Positions 54,380 through 62,787 of a stretch of DNA of 64,000 nt are shown piece after piece; position 1 is the stretch's first letter, and each line of letters begins with the position of its first letter. The DNA lies in the NCBI GenBank assembly GCA_002374095.1, contig DFKY01000020.1, forward strand, positions 34,568 to 98,567. The letters run 5' to 3'. Under the pieces are notes generated by a model. The model was not told where the DNA came from. It saw only the letters and a program-made list of their open reading frames with translations, and did no database searches. This DNA is from Lachnospiraceae bacterium UBA3633. GTDB lineage: Bacteria > Bacillota > Clostridia > Lachnospirales > Lachnospiraceae. A program made the position numbers and the translations under genes.

Positions 54380-55039
54380 TTAATTTCCGAGTAAGGTATC
54401 AATTTGCTGCCATATGGTTATTGTACTTTCAATGTCAGCAAGTTGATTTTGTCTATCTAAAAGGGTTGAGTTTAATTTATCGAGTGCTTTATAGTATTCT
54501 TCATTTTTGACGAGCGTACCTATAGAATCTTCTGCGGTAACGGATTTTTCTTTTTTTGCTTCTTGAGGAATAGTCTTAATGAGTGCTTTTACAATAGTTT
54601 TATTTTCGTCACTCATATTGGCACTGGACTCGTCTTTGGTGAATCTTGCTATCTTTTTGTTGACTAAATCTTTATAGTCAGTATAATTCTTTATTTGTGC
54701 ATTGACAAGATTGATGCTTGAACGAATAGTTTTTGAAGCTGTGTCAAAATCTTTTTTATCAATATTTTTGTCAGGATCTTTTAAAAGCTTGCTTGGTAAT
54801 TCAAGGTCTGGAAGAGTATCTACATCTGGATTTTCAGGGTGAATATTTACTGGCGAATTATCAGCTATTTTATCTGAAATTCTGTTAACTGGAGTTTTTA
54901 CTTCAGCAGTTAAATTGCCACCTGGTCCATCATGATTATCAATACCTTTCTCGTCAGAAGGCGCTGCAATAGTCATCATGCTATAAATGATGATAAAAGC
55001 AAGAGAAACTATAATTTTTTTATAATGATAAACTTTCAT
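54380..55039 (-). CDS. Exported helical protein of unknown function (219 aa)
   Basis: A signal peptide (residues 1-26, ending TIAA, no lipobox cysteine) is followed by a disordered Asp/Pro/Asn-rich linker (residues about 27-90) and then three charged helices (FDTASKTIRSSINLVNAQIK, TIVKALIKTIPQEAKKEKSV, YYKALDKLNSTLLDRQNQLA) that could form a coiled coil. I recognise no domain. The start at ATG 55039 gives a proper signal peptide; an earlier ATG (55075) would add 12 residues. Neither has a Shine-Dalgarno site, and a perfect 10-base hairpin (55051-55073) sits just upstream. It has its own terminator and is divergent from the 55679 gene. Confidence 0.68.
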   Translation of the reverse strand: MKVYHYKKIIVSLAFIIIYSMMTIAAPSDEKGIDNHDGPGGNLTAEVKTPVNRISDKIADNSPVNIHPENPDVDTLPDLELPSKLLKDPDKNIDKKDFDTASKTIRSSINLVNAQIKNYTDYKDLVNKKIARFTKDESSANMSDENKTIVKALIKTIPQEAKKEKSVTAEDSIGTLVKNEEYYKALDKLNSTLLDRQNQLADIESTITIWQQIDTLLGN

Positions 55040-55050
55040 TTTTCGAAATT

Positions 55051-55073
55051 GTCGCCTACACAATGTAGGCGAC
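55051..55073. repeat. Perfect 10-base inverted repeat with 3-base loop
   Basis: GTCGCCTACA (55051-55060) and TGTAGGCGAC (55064-55073) around CAA. It is G+C-rich for this genome and ends 12 bases before the start codon of the minus-strand gene, where a ribosome binding site would normally be. There is no T run in either direction, so a terminator is unlikely. Confidence 0.7.
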
Positions 55074-55087
55074 ATATGTTGAGTTAT

Positions 55088-55109
55088 TTGTAAGATAATT
55101 ATCTTACAA
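55088..55109. promoter_or_regulatory. Perfect 22-base palindrome, possible operator
   Basis: TTGTAAGATAA (55088-55098) is followed directly by its reverse complement (55099-55109). Such uninterrupted palindromes are typical of dimeric repressor sites. Its left end, TTGTAA, is spaced 17 bases from ATTAAT (55111-55116), a possible plus-strand promoter for the region downstream; that promoter is weak and unproven. Confidence 0.5.
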
Positions 55110-55129
55110 GATTAATATAGCATATTTTC

Positions 55130-55675
55130 GGTTTTGTGACTGTGGCAAATTAGTGGTAATTTGGTCGGCTCGTTCGTGCGGGCTATTGGCATATCAATAG
55201 AAACCCCCTATGAAACCGCCAAAAACCCTCTATCTTTTCATATGGCTTGGAGGTTGGTGCTGGGATTACGCTATTGCTGAATGCAAATATGCATATTTGT
55301 AAGGCAAGAGCTGTTTTTCGAGCTTGGTCCTCGGAAGCAGAACTACTAATGACCTAGTATTTTGCTAAAAGCAGGAGCAAAAAAGCTCAACGGACGAGCT
55401 CGCATTGTAGGGGCGAGCGCCCGAGCGGAGCGACAAAGTGCCCTTGGGGTGCATTGCGAGCCCTTAAATATGCTCGCTCTCTTATCCGGTGACTTTTTTG
55501 CTCCTAACGCAAAATCCTATGTCATAAGAAGTTCTAAGCTTCCTGCGGAACCTCTCAAACAGCTCTTGTTTACAGAAAAGATAATTGCGTTAGTACAATA
55601 TGCAGTTAGTGAGAACGAGCAATGTACCAACCAAACTATTGCACAAGTGCTGTGCTCCAAGGGTCGTAACAACAT
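55130..55675 (+). ncRNA. Candidate large structured RNA upstream of the 55679 gene (639-base gene-free stretch 55040-55678)
   Basis: No convincing gene lies in this stretch. Local G+C rises to 59 of 100 bases at 55381-55480 (hand count). A chain of nested complementary arms spans 55246-55661: 55246-55252 with 55655-55661; 55253-55258 with 55626-55631; 55298-55302 with 55570-55574; 55305-55316 with 55557-55568 (12 perfect pairs); 55333-55338 with 55538-55543; 55351-55365 with 55509-55523 (13 of 15); and 55373-55385 with 55493-55505 (13 perfect pairs). Smaller hairpins decorate both ends: 55146-55163, 55183-55200, 55284-55299, 55411-55422. Bulges, G-U pairs and mismatches suggest RNA rather than a simple DNA inverted repeat. 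The class is not one I can identify; a cis-acting leader is equally possible. Confidence 0.55.
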
Positions 55676-55678
55676 TAC

Positions 55679-57430
55679 ATGAATAAAGCAAGTGGATTGA
55701 TTAAGAGATATGTAGCACTAATTTTAGTGCTTCTTTTTAGTATAGAGAGTTTCGCCGCCGTAGTCGGAGACAACGATGGGTCTGCGTTTATCACAAAGGC
55801 TGAGTTCGACTCTATGAAAAATGACTTTCAGGACCAACTTGACCGCTATAACTCATCCCTTGATAATAAGATAGATGGGGCGATAGCGGCATATCTCTCA
55901 GGTATCGCTGTGCGTCATCGTCAACCTGTATCTTTGGATAGGGGATTAAATTATTCTTTCCCATTGGTTATGTGTGGGGACAATCAGTGGAATAGTGTGG
56001 AATTAGATTATTACAATGTATCAATACCAAAGATGGAGCAATTTAGTTACCAGTGGTATCATTGGTATATACATGGGGCTAGAGTACAGTTGAATGATAA
56101 ATCTATGTATGTAGAAGGTGATCATGATCTGGATATTTCGAGCGTGCCACAAAAAGATTCAACCCAGCAAGGGCAACAAGTCTTTGCATCTGGGTTAATA
56201 GATAATGGATATGAATATCCTGGACAATATGGCTCGCTCAATTTAGTTTCCGACAAAGGTGAAAGACGGGTGTACAAGTCTGCCAGCCATGCTGTTTTTT
56301 CTTTGACGGACGAGGGATGGGGCAAGTTTCATCTTCTGGCGAAAAAGAATCTGGTCCTATCAGGAAAAAATGGTGGTTTTGATGGTGATGACGATGAGAC
56401 GAAAGGCGGCTATCCGACTTTCCGCTTTATTGGTTTGGCGACCTCTAACTTTAATTGGAATGCAGGTGCTGATATATCTATGAAAGCCGATGCGACTAGA
56501 CCGATTTGGACATCGGAGTGGTTGCCTGCTGCGATGCGTGGGTATAATGCAAACAATACTCCAGATATACGTCCGAATCAATCTGGTGCTATTACTGATA
56601 TCCTTGCCGACTTCCATCAGAAACATGTAGACGGCGGGAATAGTCAGACGGGAACTTCCTGGGCTGAAGAAGTCTGGCCTGATAGACCAGCCTTTTTTGA
56701 CCGAAGTAAGGCTGAAAGCTGTGTGATTACTACTGAATGGGATAAAACTAGCTCAAGAAAATATCTTTATTATGGAGACGCATACATGCCAGCAAATAAA
56801 GATTCCAAATGGGGCTTAATTGCTAATCCGACTGATCAACCAAATAAATATAAGATAGTGTATTTCAGTGAACATTCATCTTATCCAAAAAAATGGTTTA
56901 TCCATAAATCAATCGCTCTTGATATGATCAGAATGCCAACATATACAGCTTTTGAGTTGTGGCCTGAGTGGCAAGCAAAATTGTATAGTAGCTATGTTTG
57001 GGAAACATCTGATAATTTCTCTGCATTGCCTGCTGCGCTCGTGATGTTCTATGATTCAAACGGAGAAAAACATTATTTTGATGAAGGTCTCTATCTTGGC
57101 AAATTTGACGCTGATGGTAGTGCTACTTTTAGGATCAAATTTAATGGAACCGCAGGAACACAAGTGCATTTTGCAATCAGCAAAAAGCCTTTTGGTTGGG
57201 ACGCTAATGTTAGTGACCGTGAGAAGTTTTTGTATTATGATTTAGCAACTCCAACTAATAAAATTAATGTTGGGGCTGGTGGGGATGCAACGGTAACTGT
57301 TGATACAACTTATCAAATCGAGATTAATGATATTAATGCAAAAGATAAACTTTACATGATTTGGTATCCAAATGATTCTGATGATTATATAGAGTTAGAC
57401 TCATTGACAGACTTTTATTATGAATCATAG
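55679..57430 (+). CDS. Exported protein of unknown function with DNDGSAFITKAEFD N-terminal motif (583 aa)
   Basis: A signal peptide (residues 1-27, ending ESFAA) is followed by DNDGSAFITKAEFDSMKNDF and a short coiled coil (QLDRYNSSLDNKIDGAIAAY). Then comes a large Trp/Tyr-rich region with no recognised domain and a beta-rich C-terminus (residues about 470-583). From memory, exported proteins with this N-terminal motif recur in Lachnospiraceae; none that I know is characterised. Codon use is more G+C-rich than the neighbours, especially in the first 500 bases, pointing to transfer. AAGGG at 55659-55663 is about 15 bases from the ATG and half buried in a predicted stem, so translation may depend on the structured leader. 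A terminator follows at 57507. Confidence 0.75.
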   Translation: MNKASGLIKRYVALILVLLFSIESFAAVVGDNDGSAFITKAEFDSMKNDFQDQLDRYNSSLDNKIDGAIAAYLSGIAVRHRQPVSLDRGLNYSFPLVMCGDNQWNSVELDYYNVSIPKMEQFSYQWYHWYIHGARVQLNDKSMYVEGDHDLDISSVPQKDSTQQGQQVFASGLIDNGYEYPGQYGSLNLVSDKGERRVYKSASHAVFSLTDEGWGKFHLLAKKNLVLSGKNGGFDGDDDETKGGYPTFRFIGLATSNFNWNAGADISMKADATRPIWTSEWLPAAMRGYNANNTPDIRPNQSGAITDILADFHQKHVDGGNSQTGTSWAEEVWPDRPAFFDRSKAESCVITTEWDKTSSRKYLYYGDAYMPANKDSKWGLIANPTDQPNKYKIVYFSEHSSYPKKWFIHKSIALDMIRMPTYTAFELWPEWQAKLYSSYVWETSDNFSALPAALVMFYDSNGEKHYFDEGLYLGKFDADGSATFRIKFNGTAGTQVHFAISKKPFGWDANVSDREKFLYYDLATPTNKINVGAGGDATVTVDTTYQIEINDINAKDKLYMIWYPNDSDDYIELDSLTDFYYES

Positions 57431-57506
57431 GATGCTTATTATATTGCCTTTTAAAGTGTGCGTAATCTTGTGCGACTATAATGCTTGAAAATAATAAGGA
57501 ATGCTG

Positions 57507-57538
57507 GCGAAGAGTTAATTACAACTCTTCGCTTTTTT
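57507..57538 (+). terminator. Strong intrinsic terminator before typA
   Basis: GCGAAGAGTT (57507-57516) pairs perfectly with AACTCTTCGC (57523-57532) around AATTAC and is followed by six T residues. It closes the accessory segment that carries the 55679 gene. Confidence 0.92.
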
Positions 57539-57577
57539 ATTGCCACATACTTACCCATATTTGGTGATGGTATTTTG

Positions 57578-57606
57578 TTGACTAAGTTTCCCTTATTTAC
57601 TATAAT
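57578..57606 (+). promoter_or_regulatory. Promoter of the typA operon
   Basis: TTGACT (57578-57583), a 17-base spacer and a perfect TATAAT (57601-57606). The predicted start near 57613 gives an untranslated leader of about 99 bases in which I see no clear structure. Confidence 0.75.
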
Positions 57607-57711
57607 ATTTATATGAGATTTAGGATCCATAGCATAGACAGAATTTCGCGTCAATAATATGGATTGTGTGTTTTGATTTTGCATAAAACTTTAATTAATC
57701 TGGAGGATTTG

Positions 57712-59541
57712 ATGAATATAGAAAGAACTGATGTAAGAAACATAGCAATTATAGCCCATGTAGACCATGGCAAGACAACTTTAGTTGATGCACTTTTGCA
57801 TCAGTCTGGTATTTTTCGTGAAAATCAAGAAGTAGAGACTCGTGTAATGGATAGCAATGACCTTGAGAGAGAAAGAGGTATCACGATACTATCTAAAAAT
57901 ACTGCAGTTAATTATAAAGGTGTGAAAATCAATATTGTAGACACTCCTGGGCATGCTGATTTTTCAGGAGAAGTTGAACGTATACTTAAGATGGTTGATG
58001 GAGCCATACTTATAGTTGATGCATTTGAAGGGACTATGCCTCAAACTCGATTTGTATTGTCTAAGGCTCTTGAACTTAAACTTCCTATACTTGTATGCAT
58101 CAATAAGATAGATAGACCTGAGGCGAGACCAGAAGAAGTTGTAGATGAAGTATTGGAACTTTTTCTTGATCTAAATGCAGATGATGAGCAACTTGATTGC
58201 CCATTTATATATATGTCAGCAAAGCAAGGTTTTGCAAAATTAAAATTAACTGATGAGTCAACCAATATGATACCACTTTTTGACACGATACTGTCTTATT
58301 TTAAAGCACCAAGTGGTGATGTAGACGCTCCTGCAAAGTTACTTATATCAACTATTGATTATAATGAGTTTGTAGGACGTATTGGTATAGGAAAGATTGA
58401 GCAAGGGAAAATTTCAGAAAATCAAGAGCTGATGCTTGTTAATCATCATGATGCAAGTAAAAAACAAAAGATAAAAATTTCAAAACTTTATGAATTTGAA
58501 GGTTTGGAAAAGAAGGAAGTGAAAGAATCAAAGCTTGGCTCTATAGTTGCAGTGACAGGTATAGAAGACTTACATATTGGTGATACATTGACAGATAGTA
58601 GTGATCTTACACCGATAGTATTTCAGAAAATAAGTGAGCCAACTATATCAATGTATTTCATGGTCAATGATTCTCCACTTGCAGGAACTGAAGGGAAGTT
58701 TCTTACTTCAAGACATATAAGAGATAGATTATTTAAAGAACTCAATACTGATGTAAGTCTTCGTGTAGAAGAGACTGATTCACCAGATTCATTTAAGGTA
58801 TCAGGTAGAGGTGAGCTTCACCTATCTATCCTTATAGAGACTATGAGAAGAGAAGGATATGAATTTGCAGTTTCTAAAGCAGAAGTTATCTATAAAGAAG
58901 ATGAAAATGGCAAAAAGCTTGAGCCAATGGAACTTGCATATGTTGATTTACCTGAAGAGTTTTCAGGGTCTGTCATACAGAAGCTTACAGCAAGAAAAGG
59001 CGTATTGAATGGTATGACTAAAGGTCAAGGAGAGTTTGTAAGGCTTGAGTTTTCTATACCAGCAAGAGGCCTTATAGGATATAGGGGAGAGTTTTTGACA
59101 GATACAAAAGGCACAGGAATACTCAATACTATATACAATGGTTATGGTCCATATCTTGGAGACCTTAGTTATAGACCGACTGGGTCACTTATCGCATTTG
59201 AATCAGGAGTTGCTGTGGCATATGGACTTTTTAATGCACAGGAGCGTGGGCTTCTCTTTATAGGACCTGGAGATAAAGTTTATAGCGGTATGGTAGTAGG
59301 ACAGAATCCTAAAAATGAAGATATAGAAGTTAATGTATGTAAGACTAAAAAACTTACCAATATGAGATCGTCAGGTGCAGATGAAGCACTAAAATTAGTA
59401 CCAAAAAAGATTATGTCACTTGAGCAGTGTCTCGAGTTTATAGATACAGATGAGCTTCTTGAAGTGACGCCTGTAAGTCTTCGTATAAGGAAAAAGATTC
59501 TTGATCCAACTCTTCGTAAACGCGCCAATATGAAAAAATGA
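57712..59541 (+). CDS. typA: Ribosome-associated translational GTPase TypA/BipA
   Basis: GTPase of the EF-G family that binds ribosomes and helps 50S assembly and stress adaptation. G motifs: AHVDHGKTTLVDALL (G1), RERGITILSKNTA (G2), DTPGHADFSGEVER (G3), CINKIDRPEARPEE (G4) and MSAKQG (G5). The TypA-specific C-terminal block includes ARGLIGYRGEFLTDTKGTGI. At 609 residues it is normal. GGAGG at 57702-57706 supports ATG 57712 over the upstream in-frame start at 57664. Four-base overlap with the next gene. Confidence 0.97.
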   Translation: MNIERTDVRNIAIIAHVDHGKTTLVDALLHQSGIFRENQEVETRVMDSNDLERERGITILSKNTAVNYKGVKINIVDTPGHADFSGEVERILKMVDGAILIVDAFEGTMPQTRFVLSKALELKLPILVCINKIDRPEARPEEVVDEVLELFLDLNADDEQLDCPFIYMSAKQGFAKLKLTDESTNMIPLFDTILSYFKAPSGDVDAPAKLLISTIDYNEFVGRIGIGKIEQGKISENQELMLVNHHDASKKQKIKISKLYEFEGLEKKEVKESKLGSIVAVTGIEDLHIGDTLTDSSDLTPIVFQKISEPTISMYFMVNDSPLAGTEGKFLTSRHIRDRLFKELNTDVSLRVEETDSPDSFKVSGRGELHLSILIETMRREGYEFAVSKAEVIYKEDENGKKLEPMELAYVDLPEEFSGSVIQKLTARKGVLNGMTKGQGEFVRLEFSIPARGLIGYRGEFLTDTKGTGILNTIYNGYGPYLGDLSYRPTGSLIAFESGVAVAYGLFNAQERGLLFIGPGDKVYSGMVVGQNPKNEDIEVNVCKTKKLTNMRSSGADEALKLVPKKIMSLEQCLEFIDTDELLEVTPVSLRIRKKILDPTLRKRANMKK

Positions 59542-59819
59542 TAGACAATCAAAATAAAAATAAAATACTACCAAAAGTTTTGGCATGGATAGGTCTTGTC
59601 ATCATCACTATATTTCTTTTTATAATTGCATATGCCATGATGACACAAAATGGAAGACTTGCACTTGCTTTTATTATAGGACTTATATTTTTATCTATAA
59701 TATATGCGATAGGGATTAAGTTATATAAGGATGCGGTAGAATATAAAAAATTACAAAATAAAGAAAAAGAAAGAGAAGATTTTATAAATATAGCTAGTAT
59801 TAATACTAAAAGTATATAA
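59538..59819 (+). CDS. Small two-helix membrane protein (93 aa)
   Basis: Two hydrophobic segments (residues about 12-35 and 43-62) are separated by a short loop (MMTQNGR), with a charged N-terminus and a Lys/Glu-rich cytoplasmic tail. There is no recognisable domain. It overlaps typA by ATGA and precedes yebC by a few bases, so it is co-expressed with both. Small membrane proteins in this position are probably conserved among relatives, but I cannot assign a role. Confidence 0.7.
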   Translation: MIDNQNKNKILPKVLAWIGLVIITIFLFIIAYAMMTQNGRLALAFIIGLIFLSIIYAIGIKLYKDAVEYKKLQNKEKEREDFINIASINTKSI

Positions 59820-59830
59820 TGGAGGATTGT

Positions 59831-60562
59831 ATGTCAGGACATAGTAAGTTTAATAACATCAAACACAAAAAAGAAAAGGCAGATGCTGCACGTGGTAAAA
59901 TATTTACAGTTATAGGACACGAACTCGCTATAGCTGTAAAAGCAGGTGGACCAGATCCGACAAGCAACTCAAAACTTCGTGATGTCATAGCGAAAGCTCG
60001 TGCCAATAATATGCCAAATGACACTATAGAAAAAGGCATTAAAAAAGCTGCAGGAAATATTGATGCAGTAAATTTTGAAGAGCTCACATATGAAGGTTTT
60101 GGACCATCAGGTGTCGCTATACTTGTCCGTGCACTTACTGACAATAAAAATAGAACAGGTGGCAATGTCCGCTCTGCATTTACAAAAGGGAATGGTAATC
60201 TTGGATCGCAAGGGTCAGTTGCATATATGTTTAAAGAAAAAGGTCAGATCATTATAGATAAAGAAGAGTGCGATAAGACTTCAGATGAACTTATGGAGCT
60301 TGTGCTTGAAAATGGTGCATCAGACTTTAATGAAGAAGAAGATTCGTATGAGATATTGACTGAGCCAAGTGATTTTTCAAATTGTCGTGAAGCTATAGAA
60401 AAAGCTGGGATACCAATGCTTGAAGCAGATATAACCATGATACCAGAGAATTATGTATCAGTGACTGATGAAGATGCGGTATATGGATTGAGAAAAACTC
60501 TTGATCTTCTTGATGAAGATGAAGATGTAAAAGCATACTATACTAATTGGGAAGAAGAATGA
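59831..60562 (+). CDS. yebC: YebC/PmpR family protein
   Basis: Conserved cytoplasmic protein of the YebC/TACO1 family, linked to transcriptional regulation and, more recently, to relief of ribosome stalling at proline-rich sequences. It begins MSGHSKFNNIKHKKEKADA and contains ARANNMPNDTIEKGIKKAAG, TYEGFGPSGVAILV, TDNKNRTGGNVRSAF and GSVAYMFKEKGQI. The 243-residue length is standard. GGAGG at 59821-59825 fixes the start at 59831 rather than 59819. The 3' end overlaps glf by four bases. Confidence 0.96.
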   Translation: MSGHSKFNNIKHKKEKADAARGKIFTVIGHELAIAVKAGGPDPTSNSKLRDVIAKARANNMPNDTIEKGIKKAAGNIDAVNFEELTYEGFGPSGVAILVRALTDNKNRTGGNVRSAFTKGNGNLGSQGSVAYMFKEKGQIIIDKEECDKTSDELMELVLENGASDFNEEEDSYEILTEPSDFSNCREAIEKAGIPMLEADITMIPENYVSVTDEDAVYGLRKTLDLLDEDEDVKAYYTNWEEE

Positions 60563-61671
60563 TGAAAAAATACGACTATCTACTTGTAGGTGCAGGACTT
60601 TTTAACGCCACACTTGCAAGACTTATAAAAAAGAATGATAAAGATGCTAAAGTCCTTGTGCTTGAAAAAAGAAACCATATCGCAGGTAATATCTACGACG
60701 AAAAGGTAGAAGGAATCACGGTGCATAAATATGGCGCACATATATTCCATACAAGTGATATGGAAGTGTGGAAATTTGTCAATGAAGTGACAGATTTTAA
60801 CCGATTTACTAATTCACCTATAGCAAATTATAAAGGAGAAATCTATAATCTTCCTTTCAATATGAATACCTTTGTCCGCATGTGGGGGATATCTACTATA
60901 CAAGAGGCAAAGGAAATCATAGCAAATCAAAGAAAAGAGATAAAGCATGCACCAAGAAACCTTGAAGAGCAAGCTATAAGTCTTGTCGGTAGAGACATAT
61001 ACGAAAAGCTTATAAAAGGATATACTGAAAAGCAGTGGGGCAGAGATTGCAAAGATCTTCCAGCATTTATTATCAATCGAATTCCTGTAAGGTATACTTA
61101 TGACAATAATTATTTCAATGATATGAAGCAGGGCATACCACTTAGTGGCTATACCAATATGATAGAAAAAATGTATGAAGGCTGTGATATAGAACTTGGA
61201 GTAGACTTCATAAAAGATAGAGATAAGTATAGTGCTGATACTATAGTATTTACAGGAGCGATTGATGAATTTTATGACTATAAGTTTGGAGAGCTTGAAT
61301 GGCGAAGTCTTGAATTTGATGAAGAAGTGATGGGCGTAGAAGATTATCAAGGAAATGCGGTAGTTAATTATACAGATAGAGAGACTCCATATACAAGAAT
61401 CATAGAGCATAAGCATTTCTTGTCTGAAGTTGCACCTTCAACTGTCATTACAAAAGAGTACCCAAAAGAATGGAAAAATGGACTTGAAAAATACTATCCT
61501 GTGAATAATGAAAAAAATCAAGAACTCTATAACAAGTACAAAGAATTTTCACAAAAAGATAGTATAATATTTGGTGGAAGACTTGGCATGTATAAATATT
61601 ATGACATGGATAAAGTTATAAGAGAAGCAATGGATTTGTATAAAAATGATAAAAGGTTTAAGAAAAATTAA
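60559..61671 (+). CDS. glf: UDP-galactopyranose mutase
   Basis: FAD enzyme converting UDP-galactopyranose to UDP-galactofuranose for surface glycans. The N-terminal FAD fold is YDYLLVGAGLFNATLARLI with EKRNHIAGNIYDE. Substrate and flavin blocks include KYGAHIFHTSDMEVW, YTEKQWGRDCKDLPAF and GRLGMYKYYDMDKVIREAM. 370 residues is typical. Adjacent ATG codons at 60559 and 60562 are both possible. No galactofuranosyltransferase or other glycan gene is next to it; its neighbours are yebC and a wall-binding protein, so the sugar acceptor is not evident. It implies that this organism makes galactofuranose-containing polymers. Confidence 0.95.
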   Translation: MMKKYDYLLVGAGLFNATLARLIKKNDKDAKVLVLEKRNHIAGNIYDEKVEGITVHKYGAHIFHTSDMEVWKFVNEVTDFNRFTNSPIANYKGEIYNLPFNMNTFVRMWGISTIQEAKEIIANQRKEIKHAPRNLEEQAISLVGRDIYEKLIKGYTEKQWGRDCKDLPAFIINRIPVRYTYDNNYFNDMKQGIPLSGYTNMIEKMYEGCDIELGVDFIKDRDKYSADTIVFTGAIDEFYDYKFGELEWRSLEFDEEVMGVEDYQGNAVVNYTDRETPYTRIIEHKHFLSEVAPSTVITKEYPKEWKNGLEKYYPVNNEKNQELYNKYKEFSQKDSIIFGGRLGMYKYYDMDKVIREAMDLYKNDKRFKKN

Positions 61672-62713
61672 AATTGCAGTAGTTTTGATAGTGGCGATAT
61701 GCATGAACCAGATTTCTTATGCTGGTTATTTTGTCGATGCATTTGGATTCAATCATTACTACAATGATAGCGATGGGAAACCTATAGTTGGCTGGCGATG
61801 GATGGATAGTAATGGCGATGGTCTTGCAGAGTGCTATCGCTTTAATATTGATGGAACGCTCGTGACTAATACTATTGTAAAAGGCAAAGAAGTAAATGAT
61901 AAAGGTCAGTGGGTAGTTGACGGAGAAGTGCAAAGAAAAAATATAAATACAGGTAAGATTTATAGAGAAAGAGCGACAGTAGTAAGGGTTGCCACTGACA
62001 ATGAATATATGGATCTTGGTACGAGATCTACTGTAAGACGAATCAATGCTACAGGAAAAGACATAGAGATTTCTACAATGTCAGGCATAATAAAGTTTGA
62101 TGGACCAGAAGGAAAGTTCGTAAGGTCTTCTGATAGTATCTTGTATGGTAAAGGTACTAAAAAAATTATAGAGAAGAGACCTGTGGCTACAAGTAGTTCT
62201 TGGGGCATAATAGCTGATGCAATGAAAGAAGAAGAGATAATCTATCTAACTTCTACAGAAAGTATAATTGCTGGTAGAGATATGAGGAGGCATAAAACAG
62301 CATCAAATAAATATACGGAAAAAGCTGACAATGTAAAAATATATGGTGGCGGTGTATGGAATGATGTCATGGTGCTTCAAGGTAATGGAGCTTATGTAAA
62401 GTTTAGCACAAGTGATACGAAAGCAAAAAAATCAAAATATAAGGCTAACTATTTTAGAGCAGAAGTAGCACATCAGACTCATGGTGAGTCGACATCGGAT
62501 ACATACTGCGGTTTAGAAGTATATCTCAATGGCAAATCAGTAGAGATATTTGATCAATTTTGTGATGGAGAACCTGAAACCATAGAAATGTGGCTTGATG
62601 AAGGGGAAAGTACGGTTGAGTTTAGAGCTGTAGTTACTGGTGATGCGCCAGGACGAAAGATATACATAAGAAATGCAAGATTTAGACAGACAAGTGAAAG
62701 CGAAGATGATTAA
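61646..62713 (+). CDS. Exported wall-binding-like protein with C-terminal beta domain (355 aa)
   Basis: A signal peptide (residues 1-26) precedes cell-wall-binding-like repeats (FGFNHYYNDSDGKPIVGWRW, GLAECYRFNIDGTLVTNTI, KGQWVVDGEVQ). Residues about 210-352 form a beta-sandwich-like domain: VWNDVMVLQGNGAYVKF, TYCGLEVYLNGKSVEIFD and GRKIYIRNARFRQ. It resembles NPCBM-like carbohydrate-binding modules in layout, which is an inference. It parallels the protein at 28711-30102, which has the same module order. The first 26 bases overlap glf, and the start lacks a good ribosome binding site, so translation may be coupled to glf. Wall attachment is likely, the ligand unknown. Confidence 0.75.
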   Translation: MIKGLRKIKIAVVLIVAICMNQISYAGYFVDAFGFNHYYNDSDGKPIVGWRWMDSNGDGLAECYRFNIDGTLVTNTIVKGKEVNDKGQWVVDGEVQRKNINTGKIYRERATVVRVATDNEYMDLGTRSTVRRINATGKDIEISTMSGIIKFDGPEGKFVRSSDSILYGKGTKKIIEKRPVATSSSWGIIADAMKEEEIIYLTSTESIIAGRDMRRHKTASNKYTEKADNVKIYGGGVWNDVMVLQGNGAYVKFSTSDTKAKKSKYKANYFRAEVAHQTHGESTSDTYCGLEVYLNGKSVEIFDQFCDGEPETIEMWLDEGESTVEFRAVVTGDAPGRKIYIRNARFRQTSESEDD

Positions 62714-62717
62714 AATA

Positions 62718-62746
62718 TTTACAATATATAGTATTTATGATAAAAT
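62718..62746 (+). promoter_or_regulatory. Promoter of yajC
   Basis: TTTACA (62718-62723), a 17-base spacer and TAAAAT (62741-62746), followed about 30 bases later by the yajC ribosome binding site. Confidence 0.62.
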
Positions 62747-62787
62747 AGAGAAAGCTTTGTGATATAAGCATATTGAAAGGAGAGCAT

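Noticed and set aside
55362..55682. A 106-codon plus-strand reading frame inside the structured region.
   Set aside because: It starts with TTG, has no ribosome binding site, runs through both arms of the long complementary structure and has no protein-like pattern. Its ATGA overlap with the next gene is noted, but I judge it a by-product of the locally high G+C.
55757..55800. EF-hand-like look of DNDGSAFITKAEF in the exported protein.
   Set aside because: Placing the DxDG residues in the calcium loop leaves the glutamate two positions too far, so it does not fit the EF-hand consensus.
60814..61416. A 200-codon minus-strand reading frame opposite glf.
   Set aside because: It lies entirely inside a clear glf gene, has a composition biased to Ile/Tyr/Ser and lacks a ribosome binding site.
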